From the NCBI RefSeq assembly GCF_046736345.1, contig NZ_CP157210.1:310001-374000 (forward strand): a DNA stretch of 64,000 nt, in the 5' to 3' direction. Each line of letters begins with the position of its first letter. Within the stretch, counting starts at the first letter, position 1. This stretch comes from Hyphococcus formosus. Its GTDB lineage: Bacteria; Pseudomonadota; Alphaproteobacteria; Caulobacterales; Parvularculaceae. The notes under the pieces were generated by a model that was not told where the DNA came from, did not search any database, and was given only the letters and a program-made list of their open reading frames with translations. Both the position numbers and the translations under genes were made by a program. Of this stretch, positions 37,212 to 45,358 are shown in pieces.

Positions 37212-38021
37212 TTATCGGCTTCCTAGGCCGAAAAGGGCCACACGGACGGTCATCAGAACAATCATTAAATCCAGCAATGGGGAAAAGTGGCGCATGTAGT
37301 AAAGGTCATAACGAAGTTTATTGCGCGCGCCTTCGACCGAAGCGGCATATTCGTATTTTACCTGTGCCCATCCGGTAATGCCTGGTTTAATCAAATGCCG
37401 GCAGTGATAAAGCGGGATTTCCTGTTCCAATTCGAGAACGAATTCAGGGCGTTCTGGCCTTGGGCCGACAAAGCTCATCTCGCCGCGCAGAACATTGATC
37501 GCTTGCGGGATCTCGTCGATTCGAAACTTGCGAATCACGTGCCCAACCCGGGTTATGCGACTGTCTTTTACCGCGGCGTATTGCGGTCCGTTCGCTTCGG
37601 CATTGGTGATCATTGAGCGAAATTTATAAACCTCGAAAACGCGCCCACCATAGCCAACACGCTTTTGACGATAGAGAATAGGGCCGGGGCTATCGAGTTT
37701 TATGAGTGCGGCTGTGACCAAGAGCAAAGGGGCCAGAAAAACCAGCAAGGACAAGCTAAAAGCGATGTCCAATAGGCGTTTTATCCCTGCACTGACCGGT
37801 GCATTCATCTTGGCGGCGGCTTCGGTCAGCTCGCGTGATTGCGCCATTTCATCTGGATTTGCAGGTGTTACGGGCCCGCCGCCAGTCGCGCTTTCGGGCG
37901 CGCCTTCGCGACGATAAATAATATCGTGTTCTAGCCTAAATTCACCTGCGTGCAGCAAACGCGCTGATGCAACGATGCAAAGCATCGCGAGCAAAAGCGC
38001 GAGCGCATAGATAATAATCAT
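37212..38021 (-). CDS. Priming sugar transferase (undecaprenyl-phosphate sugar phosphotransferase)
   Basis: 269 residues from ATG 38021, with GGAG 10 bases upstream. It has an N-terminal membrane segment, a cytoplasmic linker, a second hydrophobic hairpin about 88-110, then the PF02397 catalytic domain with SPGPILYRQKRVGYGG, YKFRSM, RKFRIDEIPQ and the closing PGITGWAQV motif. It loads the first sugar-phosphate on undecaprenyl phosphate and so starts the EPS repeat unit. It appears to be the first gene of the EPS operon. The initial sugar cannot be told. Confidence 0.94.
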   Translation of the reverse strand: MIIIYALALLLAMLCIVASARLLHAGEFRLEHDIIYRREGAPESATGGGPVTPANPDEMAQSRELTEAAAKMNAPVSAGIKRLLDIAFSLSLLVFLAPLLLVTAALIKLDSPGPILYRQKRVGYGGRVFEVYKFRSMITNAEANGPQYAAVKDSRITRVGHVIRKFRIDEIPQAINVLRGEMSFVGPRPERPEFVLELEQEIPLYHCRHLIKPGITGWAQVKYEYAASVEGARNKLRYDLYYMRHFSPLLDLMIVLMTVRVALFGLGSR

Positions 38022-38504
38022 CCCCCACTCCAACTATGCCACGATGCAGTAAAGTGATTGTGCTACTGCTATGGCCCTTCCACTGTCCGAAAACGCAACA
38101 ATCGAAGTCCTCTACCGCATAATGCATGCCTAACAAAAAGTTAAGATGGTAAATGGGACAATGTTGTGAATTACGCGGTTTTTATTTGGAGTTTTAAGGT
38201 GAGGATGGCGAAGAAATTAGAAGAGCGAAAAAATTATCGCCCACATACCGCCAGCAGTTGCAAACCACACCAAAGCACACGCACATACTGGGAGCCGGTC
38301 GGCTTCGACAACCGATTGTTCGTCAGTAGATTTTATTGTTGCTGTGGTCATAGTGGTTCACTTTCCTAGCGAATGAACGAACTCTATGAGGCATAGCTTC
38401 AAGAAACTCTTAATGAATGCTCAGTCTACGGGACTATTTTAACATCCGCTCGTTAAGAATGTTCCATATTATGCGCCTTACGACACTAAAACCTACGGAC
38501 TTTT
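38022..38504. other. 483-base divergent spacer between the EPS operon and the GT-deacetylase fusion gene
   Basis: This AT-rich stretch must hold promoters for both flanking units. The only coding candidate I can support is a 44-codon ORF on the minus strand at 38217-38351. Two TTAA motifs at 38439 and 38453 are ten bases apart, which is not the CtrA spacing. No terminator or RNA gene was recognised. Confidence 0.6.
38217..38351 (-). CDS. Candidate small membrane protein (44 residues)
   Basis: ATG at 38351 with AGGA about 12 bases upstream, stop TAA at 38217-38219. The first 20 residues are polar (MTTATIKSTDEQSVVEADR). A single hydrophobic helix follows, containing two Cys and two Trp (VCACALVWFATAGGMWAIIF), ending SLF. 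The sharp change from polar to membrane-spanning is unlike random sequence. It lies upstream of, and in the same direction as, the EPS operon, 196 bases before its first gene. Family unknown; coding status unproven. Confidence 0.5.
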   Translation of the reverse strand: MTTATIKSTDEQSVVEADRLPVCACALVWFATAGGMWAIIFSLF

Positions 38505-40673
38505 ATGCGTATCCTGCTTTTTTCGACGTTGTTTCCCAACGCAAAACAGCCATCACATGGGGTGTTCGTTGAAAATAGATTGCGCGCCTATCTCGAAAAT
38601 TACGATGCAGACATAAAAGTCATTGCGCCGGTGCCTTGGTTTCCTTTTCGCCATTCGGCATTTGGCGAATATGCAGTGTCGGCAAGTGTGCCATTTCGGG
38701 AAAACCGGAACGGCATTGATATCTTGCACCCTCGGTATGTCATCCCGCCGAAGATAGCGATGCATGTTGCGCCTAGTTCACTTACACATTGTTTGGATAA
38801 AGCTGTTCGAAATCTTCGGGATGAGGGGTGGGATTTCGACTTTATTGACGGACATTATCTTTACCCGGACGGTGTTGCAGCGACAAGGATTGCACGCCGC
38901 TATGACAAGCCGATTGTTTTGACCGGGCGAGGAACCGATATCAATTTACTGCCGTCTTTCAAGGGGCCTCGAAAAGCGATTTTAGAGGCCGCGAACAGAG
39001 CAGATCATATCATCACAGTTGCCGCAGCGCTGAAAGATGAACTGGCCCGACTGGGCGTCGCGAAGGAAAAGGTCTCGGTTCTGCGAAACGGTGTTGACCT
39101 GAAATTATTTCGCCCTGCCGACCGGGATGAAGAACGCCGCGCTCTTGGGGTGGATGGACCAGTTCTCGCGAGTGTCGGTCATCTTATTGACCGCAAAGGC
39201 CATGACCTTGTAATTCAAGCACTTTCTGAAATTGAAAACGCCACATTGATTATCGCCGGAGAGGGACCGGAACGAGATAATCTCGCGACGCTTGCAAAGC
39301 GTTTGGGTCTTGAAAACCGTGTTAAATTTTTAGGACGCATTGCGCATAACGAGCTTTACCGGGTTTATTCCGCCGCCGATGTCTTGGTTCTCGCATCCTC
39401 GCGAGAGGGGTGGCCAAATGTTCTGTTAGAGGCGCTTGCTTGCGGAACGCCTTGTGTCGCCACAAATGTCTGGGGTTCTGGCGAGGTTATAAATGCGCCT
39501 GCGGCCGGGCGATTGGTGAACAACCGTACGGCAAAGGAAATCGCAGCGGAAACAAACACACTGTTAAATGACTTGCCGCCCCGCCAGGAAACAAGAGTGT
39601 ATGCGGAGCAATATTCGTGGGAAGAAACCGCGCATGGCATGCAACGCATTTTCAAGGCGCTGCATGAGAAAGCAACTGCCCGAAAGTCAATTTCCATCAA
39701 TCCAATCACGCCGCTAAACGCCGACAAGAGACCAAAGCTGATTGTTACAGTTGATACGGAAGAGGAGTTCGACTGGAATGAATTTCACAATATGCGCTTG
39801 TCCGTTAGTGACATTCGAGGCGTTCAAATATTTCAGGAAGTTTGCGAAGCATTCGAAGCAAAGCCGCTTTATTTTGTAACGTCGCCTTTATTGGAGGATA
39901 AGCGAACGGCCGAATATTTTCGCGCCTTGAAAGACGCGCGACGTGCGGATTTCGGAATTCATTTGCACCAATGGGCGACGTCGCCGGGCGATTTTCCGAG
40001 CGAATATTATTCTTTCCAGATGAACCTGCCGCGTGAAGTCTTGCGAGAAAAATTACAAAATATGGCTGCGCAATATGAGGCAGCGTTTGGCGACATTGCA
40101 CGGAGCCATCGGGCCGGGCGCTATGGCATTGCGCGAGAGGATTATGCCTATCTTGCTGAAATTGGGATAAAATATGATTTCAGCCCGAGCGCGGGATTCG
40201 ATTTTCACACTGTCGGCGGACCTGATTTTTCAGATATGACGAATATGCCATTTATGATCTCTGGACCGGATTGGGCAATAAACGTTACGCCTGTCTCTGG
40301 GGCCAAGGCATTTGTAAAGTCACGAAAATTTCTCTCGCAGGAAATCAATAGCCGCAGCTTTTCTCATCGTAAGGATGATCGCCTGAGTTCGGTGAAGCGC
40401 GCTTTGCGATTATCGCCTGAGGGGGCTGGCCTTGAAGATTTGAAAGCGCTGACCAGTCATCTGATCAAGGAAGAAACGCCTGTTCTCAGTTTCAGTCTTC
40501 ATTCGACGTCGTTCGTGCCAGGCGGCAATGATTACGCGAAGAGCAGTAGCGATGTCGAAGAAATATTACGCAGAACGGCGGATTATCTGGCGTGGTTTAA
40601 AGATGAGATTGGCGGAGACATTGTCGATCTCTCAGCCCTAGAGCGGCTATACGCCAAGCCTTTCATCGCTTAA
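38505..40673 (+). CDS. Fusion of GT4 glycosyltransferase and polysaccharide deacetylase (WalW-like)
   Basis: 722 residues. Residues 1-395 form a GT-B glycosyltransferase: MRILLFSTLFPN start, FIDGHYLYPDGVAA, the donor-site REGWPNVLLEALACGTP about 298-314. After a short linker, residues about 408-722 form a deacetylase-like domain beginning LIVTVDTEEEFDW (metal Asp), with FGIHLHQW as the metal His pair and RAGRYGI. The frame is continuous, with no sign of a sequencing frameshift. It diverges from the EPS operon, so it probably adds a sugar and trims acetyl groups in the same polymer. The two activities are normally separate genes. Confidence 0.88.
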   Translation: MRILLFSTLFPNAKQPSHGVFVENRLRAYLENYDADIKVIAPVPWFPFRHSAFGEYAVSASVPFRENRNGIDILHPRYVIPPKIAMHVAPSSLTHCLDKAVRNLRDEGWDFDFIDGHYLYPDGVAATRIARRYDKPIVLTGRGTDINLLPSFKGPRKAILEAANRADHIITVAAALKDELARLGVAKEKVSVLRNGVDLKLFRPADRDEERRALGVDGPVLASVGHLIDRKGHDLVIQALSEIENATLIIAGEGPERDNLATLAKRLGLENRVKFLGRIAHNELYRVYSAADVLVLASSREGWPNVLLEALACGTPCVATNVWGSGEVINAPAAGRLVNNRTAKEIAAETNTLLNDLPPRQETRVYAEQYSWEETAHGMQRIFKALHEKATARKSISINPITPLNADKRPKLIVTVDTEEEFDWNEFHNMRLSVSDIRGVQIFQEVCEAFEAKPLYFVTSPLLEDKRTAEYFRALKDARRADFGIHLHQWATSPGDFPSEYYSFQMNLPREVLREKLQNMAAQYEAAFGDIARSHRAGRYGIAREDYAYLAEIGIKYDFSPSAGFDFHTVGGPDFSDMTNMPFMISGPDWAINVTPVSGAKAFVKSRKFLSQEINSRSFSHRKDDRLSSVKRALRLSPEGAGLEDLKALTSHLIKEETPVLSFSLHSTSFVPGGNDYAKSSSDVEEILRRTADYLAWFKDEIGGDIVDLSALERLYAKPFIA

Positions 40674-40684
40674 CACCCCGTTAA
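40670..40684 (+). promoter_or_regulatory. CtrA-binding box TTAA-N7-TTAA
   Basis: TTAA (40670-40673), seven bases, TTAA (40681-40684), an exact match to the full CtrA consensus. It overlaps the stop codon of the fusion gene and lies 49 bases before the fliO-like start, about where a -35 element would be. CtrA controls early flagellar genes in this bacterial group, which fits the target. Confidence 0.65.
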
Positions 40685-40732
40685 TCATAAAGCGGGTATT
40701 TTCTCTATATTGCGAATATAGGGGATGCCGTC

Positions 40733-41107
40733 ATGTTGGCCTCTGAAATACTGCGCGTCGTTTTCGGATTTGTCGTTGTGCTCGGCATGATCGGGCTTGC
40801 GGCATACGCTGCGCAAAAAGCGGGGCTCAGCACCATGAATGGTGTTACGGGGCGCAAGAAACGGCTTTCCTTGCGAGAGGTTTTGCCGCTTGATGCACGT
40901 CGGCGTGTAGCGATCATAAAATGTGACGATACGGAATATCTAATCATGCTCGGGCCGCAAGGTGAAACCGTGATCGATAAGGAGCTGAAGCCTTCGGTTG
41001 AGCACGCCGAAACTGAAGACCAGCTGCAAAATGCTTTGGCAGGGCCGCTGGGAAATATCGCAAGTTTCGCTTCGAAAATTCGTGCTACCGGAAAACATGC
41101 TGCCTAA
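40733..41107 (+). CDS. fliO: FliO-like flagellar export apparatus protein
   Basis: 124 residues. There is one membrane helix about 6-27, then the FliO family pattern RLSLREVLPLDARRRVAIIKCDDTEYLIMLG followed by GETVIDKEL, and a variable tail. FliO helps assemble the FliP ring of the flagellar type III export gate. No other flagellar gene is nearby, so it is an orphan member of the flagellar regulon. A CtrA box lies 49 bases upstream of the start. Confidence 0.75.
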   Translation: MLASEILRVVFGFVVVLGMIGLAAYAAQKAGLSTMNGVTGRKKRLSLREVLPLDARRRVAIIKCDDTEYLIMLGPQGETVIDKELKPSVEHAETEDQLQNALAGPLGNIASFASKIRATGKHAA

Positions 41108-41237
41108 CCGTACGGGGTGCGCCGCAGCAAAAACCTTTATACATCCGTGATGACCCATCGGCTTATGCCGCTTGGCTTGCTTTGAAAGAATAGGTAAGCT
41201 GTTAACCAAGGGTATTGGTAAAGACGGGGAACCTGCA

Positions 41238-41720
41238 ATGATAAGAATTATTCTACCGCTTGCGATTGTTGCGGCGATGTTTTTGGGGCCTATGTATTCT
41301 TACCCATCGGATAATCCGGTGAGTGGGCGGTCTGAACAATCTATTGTGACAGGTGATAAATTCATCGGGGGTGTCATTAACTGCGTGCGCAGATTGGAAG
41401 TCCCACTCGGTAAAGAGTGCGCGTCGGAAGCGGTTGTCAATAAATCAAAATTGCCTAGTCAGGTCATGTCTCTCGCCGCGGTGATCTCCATCGCAGCCGC
41501 AGCGATCGGCGTTGTTGGCTTGCTGCCATTCATTGGCCGGCTGACGAGTATCGTGACATTGCTGGCTGGTTTGTCCGCGCTCTGTGCGATGGGTATTTTC
41601 CTCGCAACGATGATGGGCACGAAAACAGGTTTGCCGGCGGTGCAGTGGGGGGCTTATCTCGCAGCGGGTCTTGCATTGGTGACCACAATTAGCGGCCTAT
41701 CAGGCATGCGGGGACGATAA
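41238..41720 (+). CDS. Small multi-helix membrane protein of unknown function
   Basis: 160 residues from ATG 41238, preceded by GGGGAA; the upstream in-frame extension is rejected. A hydrophobic N-terminus about 3-18 may be a signal or anchor. A polar loop with two Cys (INCVRRLEVPLGKECAS) follows, then three hydrophobic helices about 75-100, 104-126 and 132-155. There is no recognised family and no informative neighbour. A shared terminator follows at 41784-41811. Confidence 0.75.
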   Translation: MIRIILPLAIVAAMFLGPMYSYPSDNPVSGRSEQSIVTGDKFIGGVINCVRRLEVPLGKECASEAVVNKSKLPSQVMSLAAVISIAAAAIGVVGLLPFIGRLTSIVTLLAGLSALCAMGIFLATMMGTKTGLPAVQWGAYLAAGLALVTTISGLSGMRGR

Positions 41721-41783
41721 ACGGTTTTTCTATCAAAGCGTTTCGAAGGCTATTCCGTAATCTGACAAGTCAGTGGAATATAA

Positions 41784-41811
41784 AAAAAGCCGCTCCTATG
41801 AGCGGCTTTTT
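41784..41811. terminator. Bidirectional intrinsic terminator
   Basis: The stem GCCGCTC (41789-41795) / GAGCGGC (41800-41806) has a CTAT loop and is flanked by A5 on the left and T5 on the right. It works in both directions and separates the convergent membrane-protein gene and bactofilin gene. Confidence 0.9.
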
Positions 41812-41834
41812 CAATTTGGATACTGCTGTCTCGA

Positions 41835-42449
41835 TTAACGCAGAGGTGAACGGCCCGCGTTCAAAAATGACGGTGTCTCATTTGCAGCCGCTGGGCGTTC
41901 CGCCATTTCGGCAGTTTCATCGTTGGATGATGTAACCGGGCGAGGGGCCGGTGCTGGTGCCGATGGACGTGCCCGCCGGAAATCTTTCGCAGACGTCTCG
42001 GAGAGTGGGTCATCGGAATGACGGCAGTTGCCCTCGAAATGCGCGCCAGTTTCAACCGATAGCGAGCTATGAAGAATGTCGCCTTGAATATGCGCTGTAG
42101 AAGCAAGAGAAACCGACTTCGCGCGAATGCCGCCTTCAACGCGGCCACGAACGGTTACGGTTTCGCAAATCACTTCGCCTTTTACAGAAGCTTTTTCGCC
42201 AATGATCAAAGAGCCAGCTTTGACGTCGCCTTCGAGCGAGCCGTCGAACTGAATTTCGCCCGCTGAGTTGATATTGCCGCGCATGACAACGTCAGATGAA
42301 ATGATTGATGGTACTCCAGCTGACTTCATTACGCCTGATCCTTTTCTCGACGATTGTTGTGCATTGCCTTGCTGAGCAACGACCTCTTTTGGTGGATTGC
42401 CCTGCGACTTTGAGTCGAGAGATTTATTCGGTTTAGCTTTCGAAAACAT
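41835..42449 (-). CDS. bacA: Bactofilin
   Basis: 204 residues from ATG 42449, preceded by GAGGCAGG; the long upstream ORF lies inside the peptidase gene. A disordered Lys/Ser/Gln-rich N-terminus to about 45 is followed by the bactofilin beta-helix about 50-145, with repeats such as GSLIIGEKASVKGEVICETVTVRG, then a Pro-rich tail. Bactofilins polymerise without nucleotide and recruit wall enzymes. The start overlaps the end of the M23 peptidase gene by 17 bases, the pairing described as BacA-LmdC in Hyphomonas. Confidence 0.9.
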   Translation of the reverse strand: MFSKAKPNKSLDSKSQGNPPKEVVAQQGNAQQSSRKGSGVMKSAGVPSIISSDVVMRGNINSAGEIQFDGSLEGDVKAGSLIIGEKASVKGEVICETVTVRGRVEGGIRAKSVSLASTAHIQGDILHSSLSVETGAHFEGNCRHSDDPLSETSAKDFRRARPSAPAPAPRPVTSSNDETAEMAERPAAANETPSFLNAGRSPLR

Positions 42450-43737
42450 ATCTACCTGCCTCAATGAATCGGCGAGGATTGAGTGGTTTTCCTTTGAACA
42501 GCACTTCGTAATGTACGTGCGGCCCGGTTGAACGACCACTTGATCCCAATTCCCCCACCTTGTCGTGAAGTTTTACCTTCTGCCCCGTCTTAACTGATAT
42601 GCGATTCATATGCGCATAACGCGTAACAAACCCGTTCCCGTGGTTGATTTCAACAACCCGCCCAAAACCAGAACGTGTGCCCGCGAATTTTACCACACCA
42701 TCCGCGGTCGCTGTAATGGGCGATGCCCATGGTGCAGCAAAATCTACGCCATAATGGCGTGAATACTTGCCGTTAATTGGATCGCGGCGGATACCAAACG
42801 AACTTGTAAAGCGTCGGCCAACGATGAGCGGCGATGAAAGAGGAACATTCTGCATTGCTTTTTGCAGTGCAGCTAATTCGTCTACCGCTGCTGCTGTGCG
42901 GTTAGCGTGCTTATAAAACTTGGCCGCTGCTTCATCGCCACCAGAGATATCGATAAAGGGGCCGCCCTGCGCTAACGTAATATTTGAAATCTTTGCCGGG
43001 GTAACAACGGAATCTAACGGAACCCCTGCGCTTTTCAGGATCATTTGTAGCTGTTCACGCTTGTTATTCGCTTTTTCTTCGAGCGACGCGAGCAGTAGCA
43101 TCTGTTCGGTATAAAGATCCGCAGCCGCCTTATTCATGGAATGGATTGCGTCCGAGGCAGTGCCGCCAGGCGTAATATCCCGAACTTGTTCGGCCCCTTG
43201 GCGGCGTGTTGCTTCGATCCGCGATTGGCGCGGTGTTGGTTCGCCCGGCGTTACGTCAATCATAACACGATTGCCGTTTGTCGGCCGTTGACCACTTGGC
43301 CCGCCGGCTTCAGCCAGACCTGCGGCGAGGGTATCTAGGCCCTGATCGATCGCAGTTTTCCGTTCAACCATATTTTGCAGCAGCTGATGCCGCGCGGAGA
43401 TGTCCGCCATGGTTTCATCGAAATTCTGTTTGATGATTAAATTGAGCTCGCTGACATCGTCATAGGCCTCCTGCGCATCGCGGATACGCTTGGAGTAGGT
43501 CGTTTCCATGATCCGGCTGTCGCGATCCTTTGCAACGATGATTTGTTCTTTAAAAACAACGTTAACCGAGGCATAGGCGACCCAGAGCAGGGCAGCCCCT
43601 ATCACTGTGGCAAGAGCGATCTGGCTCTTGCTCGACATGGAAATAAAATGAACGACGCCATCACTACGATGATAGATCTGCCGCTCTTTAAAGATACGGC
43701 TAAGAACGCGCCTGACTTTGCCGGAACGACGGCTCAT
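42433..43737 (-). CDS. lmdC: Membrane-anchored M23 peptidase (LmdC-like)
   Basis: 434 residues. A basic cytoplasmic N-terminus of about 38 residues precedes a transmembrane helix about 39-61, then a periplasmic coiled coil about 65-130 and a second near 215-250. The LytM/M23 domain is about 320-425, with zinc ligands in HYGVDFAAPWASPI and GPHVHYEV. It cuts peptidoglycan cross-links. The bactofilin gene overlaps its end. In Hyphomonas the cytoplasmic tail of LmdC binds the bactofilin, and the tail here has the matching place and length. The gene name is given by analogy. Confidence 0.88.
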   Translation of the reverse strand: MSRRSGKVRRVLSRIFKERQIYHRSDGVVHFISMSSKSQIALATVIGAALLWVAYASVNVVFKEQIIVAKDRDSRIMETTYSKRIRDAQEAYDDVSELNLIIKQNFDETMADISARHQLLQNMVERKTAIDQGLDTLAAGLAEAGGPSGQRPTNGNRVMIDVTPGEPTPRQSRIEATRRQGAEQVRDITPGGTASDAIHSMNKAAADLYTEQMLLLASLEEKANNKREQLQMILKSAGVPLDSVVTPAKISNITLAQGGPFIDISGGDEAAAKFYKHANRTAAAVDELAALQKAMQNVPLSSPLIVGRRFTSSFGIRRDPINGKYSRHYGVDFAAPWASPITATADGVVKFAGTRSGFGRVVEINHGNGFVTRYAHMNRISVKTGQKVKLHDKVGELGSSGRSTGPHVHYEVLFKGKPLNPRRFIEAGRYVFES

Positions 43738-43893
43738 TAAACATACGCCCCTTGGAAGCGCGAACTCACGCTACGATGCCACCCCTGTCGGTATAGCAAC
43801 CCAAAACTGAACATTACGCAATACTTATGTGATCGTGTAACGCTAATTTCCGCATTCTTTATCACAGAATTCTGTTTTACGCCCGGTTTAGTT

Positions 43894-44691
43894 TCAAATC
43901 GGTTCATAAAACGGACGATTGAGACCAGCTTTTTCACGTGCATCATGGTTAAAAGGCGGTTTGAGCTCACCAGCGAAGTATATTTTCCTGAGCTTATGGA
44001 ATGTTTCTGTGACATTTAGATTTCGCGCAGCGCAAATTCTGTCGAACCAATGTTTTCCACAGGCCACGTGACCGACTTCTTCACGATATATCACAGCCAA
44101 TATATCAGCACTTGCGTCATCGCCCACAGAGCGTAGGCGTGCCATCATATCCGGCGTCACGTCAAGTCCTCTCGCTTCCAAAATGAGTGGTGCAATTGCT
44201 AACCGGGCGAGAACATTTTCTTTTGTTTTTTCAGCGCTCTCCCAAAGCCCATTATGGGCAAGGTGGTCGCCATAACACGCACCTAATTCGTTAAGGCGGG
44301 CCTCGATCATACTGAAATGGCGTGCTTCCTCGCCGCCGATCCTTACCCAATCCTCAACAAAGGCGTCAGCCTCGAGCCCTGTTGCCGCGATCTCGCTGGC
44401 AAAGCGCGCGGCCATGTCGAAGGCGAGGTCGATAGCGTTAAATTCGATGTGCGCGACCGCATGGAGCAGTGAAATCCGTCCCTCAACGGAACCAAAGCGC
44501 CGTTTTGGCACATCGCCTGGATTGGCCAATATCGGCCGATCGGGCCGGGCCGGCTGGGCTGGCGGGGCGGGAAGGTTGCTGAGGTCAATGTCGAGCCGCC
44601 CTTCCCGCAGCGCATCGGCCTTTGCGGCCGCCGCGACTTTATCTGCCGGGGCAGCTGCCGAGAGAACTGCAATGGCTGCGTCCAAAATCAT
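43894..44691 (-). CDS. DUF455 ferritin-like protein
   Basis: 265 residues. It contains the four-helix ferritin-like pattern of DUF455: LLHAVAHIEFNAIDLAFDMA, then EEARHFSMIEARL and EEVGHVACGKHWF, which supply Glu and His metal ligands. Members are thought to bind a di-iron centre; some are tRNA-hydroxylase relatives. The function is unproven. It starts three bases after the peroxiredoxin gene, so the two are co-transcribed, which hints at oxidative or metal stress. Confidence 0.88.
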   Translation of the reverse strand: MILDAAIAVLSAAAPADKVAAAAKADALREGRLDIDLSNLPAPPAQPARPDRPILANPGDVPKRRFGSVEGRISLLHAVAHIEFNAIDLAFDMAARFASEIAATGLEADAFVEDWVRIGGEEARHFSMIEARLNELGACYGDHLAHNGLWESAEKTKENVLARLAIAPLILEARGLDVTPDMMARLRSVGDDASADILAVIYREEVGHVACGKHWFDRICAARNLNVTETFHKLRKIYFAGELKPPFNHDAREKAGLNRPFYEPI

Positions 44692-44694
44692 CGC

Positions 44695-45165
44695 CTAAAG
44701 CTCTTTGACCGCCGCCAAGACCTCTTCGGCATGGCCAGCAACCTTAACTTTGCGCCAAATTTTTTGAATGACGCCTTTGTCGTCAATGAGAAACGTCGAA
44801 CGCTCGATCCCCATATATTTGCGGCCATACATGTTCTTTTCGACCCAAACGCCGAATTTCTCGGTAACGCTGCCGTCTTCATCAGCCCCGAGTACAACTT
44901 TCAGGTCATGTTTATCCTTGAATTTCTGGTGTTTTGCGACCGTATCGCGAGACATGCCGATCACCACAGCGCCCGCGCGCTTAAATTTGGCAATGTCTTC
45001 GGAAAAGGCGATCGCCTCCTTAGTGCAGCCCGGCGTGTCATCTTTTGGGTAGAAATAAAGAACGACTTTTTTGCCGAGATAATCTTTGAGGCGCGCGCTT
45101 TCGCCATTATCGAGTGTAAATGAAACCGCAGGTGCTTTTTTTCCTTCTGCAATCGTGATGGCCAT
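44695..45165 (-). CDS. bcp: Thiol peroxidase of the BCP/PrxQ family
   Basis: 156 residues with a thioredoxin fold. The peroxidatic residue is Cys47 in YPKDDTPGCTKEA. This is the only Cys in the protein; the resolving Cys of E. coli BCP, five residues later, is Ile here. It should therefore act as a 1-Cys peroxiredoxin that uses an external thiol. It reduces peroxides in the cytoplasm. It is first in a two-gene unit with the DUF455 gene. Confidence 0.94.
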   Translation of the reverse strand: MAITIAEGKKAPAVSFTLDNGESARLKDYLGKKVVLYFYPKDDTPGCTKEAIAFSEDIAKFKRAGAVVIGMSRDTVAKHQKFKDKHDLKVVLGADEDGSVTEKFGVWVEKNMYGRKYMGIERSTFLIDDKGVIQKIWRKVKVAGHAEEVLAAVKEL

Positions 45166-45358
45166 AATCTATCCCTAATCTTGTGCTTCTATGGCGGCGC
45201 AACATATCTGGCAGATTGAAATTCGCCAGCCTTTGCTATCAACAATTCTCTCATAACTTGCGGATAAACAGATTGGCCACTACCGGTATAACATTGCGAC
45301 GTCCAAATGGGGCTGGCATTGTGCAGCAATTGATTAGTGTCGCGGGGTATGCGGCTGC

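Noticed and set aside
38166..38369. 67-codon rightward ORF in the EPS spacer
   Set aside because: Polar, Cys/His-rich, no domain or membrane segment; it is antisense to the better minus-strand candidate at 38217-38351.
38439..38456. Two TTAA motifs before the fusion gene as a CtrA box
   Set aside because: Spacing is ten bases, not the required seven.
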